Source of the DNA: JBDSSS01 sp039928615
GTDB taxonomy: Bacteria > Actinomycetota > Actinomycetes > Actinomycetales > Dermatophilaceae
DNA: 14,233 bases
Direction: 5' to 3'
Assembly (NCBI GenBank): GCA_039928615.1
Contig: JBDSSS010000035.1
Span: 1 to 14,233 of the forward strand
In this document: piece after piece, positions 14,013 to 14,233 of the stretch
Position numbering within the stretch: position 1 is the first letter of the stretch
Layout of the letters: each line of letters starts with the position of its first letter
Notes under the pieces: generated by a model
Databases searched by the model: none
Told to the model about the DNA's origin: nothing
Seen by the model: the letters and a program-made list of their open reading frames with translations, nothing else
Translations under genes and position numbers: made by a program

Positions 14013-14115
14013 ACGCACCCGACCGGGACGGTTCGGCGCCTCACGGTGATGCAGTTCGCAGGCTCCCAAGAGCCAGCCGTTGTGGAGCCGCACGAAGCGA
14101 GAGACGCGACCGGGT

Positions 14116-14233
14116 TCAGATTTCGATGTAGACGTCGTCGCCCTCGACTGCGACGTCGTAGGTGGTCAGCGACGACGGCTTCCTGCCTAGCGCGATCATC
14201 TTGCGCGACCACCGGGGCATGTCTTTACCGGCG
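14116..14233 (-). CDS. C-terminal end of an unidentified gene running off the window
   Basis: The last 38 codons of a minus-strand frame are visible, ending at TGA 14116-14118: a basic stretch (MPRWSRKMIALGRKPSS) followed by LTTYDVAVEGDDVYIEI. The ending, an aromatic/hydrophobic strand then EGDDVYIEI, resembles the last beta-strands of Rieske-type ferredoxins (family ends such as PVxVEGDDVYVE), but the basic stretch before it does not, and no Cys-His pair lies within view. An ATG at 14220 would give a 34-aa peptide as an alternative. It is in the same direction as, and upstream of, the recombinase. Function cannot be assigned from this fragment. Confidence 0.5.
   Translation of the reverse strand, partial: AGKDMPRWSRKMIALGRKPSSLTTYDVAVEGDDVYIEI

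Larger units (their letters stand above)
13872..14115. other. Leader region of the recombinase gene, no gene seen
   Basis: This 244-base stretch separates the recombinase start from the stop of the partial gene at the right edge. It contains the right flanking repeat and GC-rich inverted segments (GCCGCGAGGCGCGGC near 13917-13932), but no frame with credible protein character. Confidence 0.5.

Noticed and set aside
13872..14093. N-terminal extension of the recombinase
   Set aside because: The extension is Arg/Pro/Cys-rich, unlike the protein that follows, runs through the right repeat, and ATG 13871 has a good GAGGTGA site.
1..14233. CRISPR array, tRNA or rRNA genes, or a multi-gene defence system
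   Set aside because: No regularly spaced repeats, no cloverleaf or T-loop signature, and no nuclease, helicase or toxin-antitoxin pattern was found. The recombinase is the only mobile-element gene.

Overview
The window comes from a high-GC actinomycete. Codon third positions are strongly G/C, GTG starts occur, at least three genes have an extended -10 box sitting 6-7 bases before the ATG (leaderless style), and a maleylpyruvate-isomerase/TIGR03085-type gene lies beside hisF. An Intrasporangiaceae-like host (Janibacter/Phycicoccus group) is plausible, but that is inference and cannot be fixed from the sequence alone.

Bases 1-6313 look like conserved chromosome. hisF (histidine biosynthesis, +) converges on a TIGR03085-family metal-binding protein gene (-); an inverted repeat containing both stop codons separates them. 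A tandem double-GNAT acetyltransferase (+) follows, then two overlapping genes (+) for a heterodimeric type IV ABC exporter. The first subunit has a degraded catalytic site and the second a degraded signature motif, so the pair is predicted to form one working and one dead ATP site.

Bases 6371-10950 are accessory and scarred. Reading leftward on the minus strand there is an 842-aa alpha/beta hydrolase with about four N-terminal beta-sandwich repeats, a 128-aa unrecognised partner 25 bases downstream of it, a truncated and frameshifted alpha/beta-hydrolase remnant, and a PIG-L-type deacetylase gene broken by three one-base length changes in homopolymers. Divergent from the large hydrolase, on the plus strand, is the C-terminal remnant of a matrixin-like zinc protease whose HExxHxxGxxH motif is interrupted by a TGA. 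A 13-bp perfect hairpin separates it from the next block.

Bases 10950-12671 hold a divergent pair: a classical SDR oxidoreductase (-) and an XRE-family regulator with an MmyB-like ligand domain (+). The 102 bases between them carry a 12-bp perfect palindrome and a degenerate second copy, a good candidate operator.

Bases 12672-14233 are a mobile or mobile-derived end: a complete 304-aa tyrosine recombinase (-) between two similar short hairpin-containing repeats, and at the right edge the last 38 codons of an unidentified minus-strand gene. I see no CRISPR array, tRNA, rRNA or recognisable defence operon.
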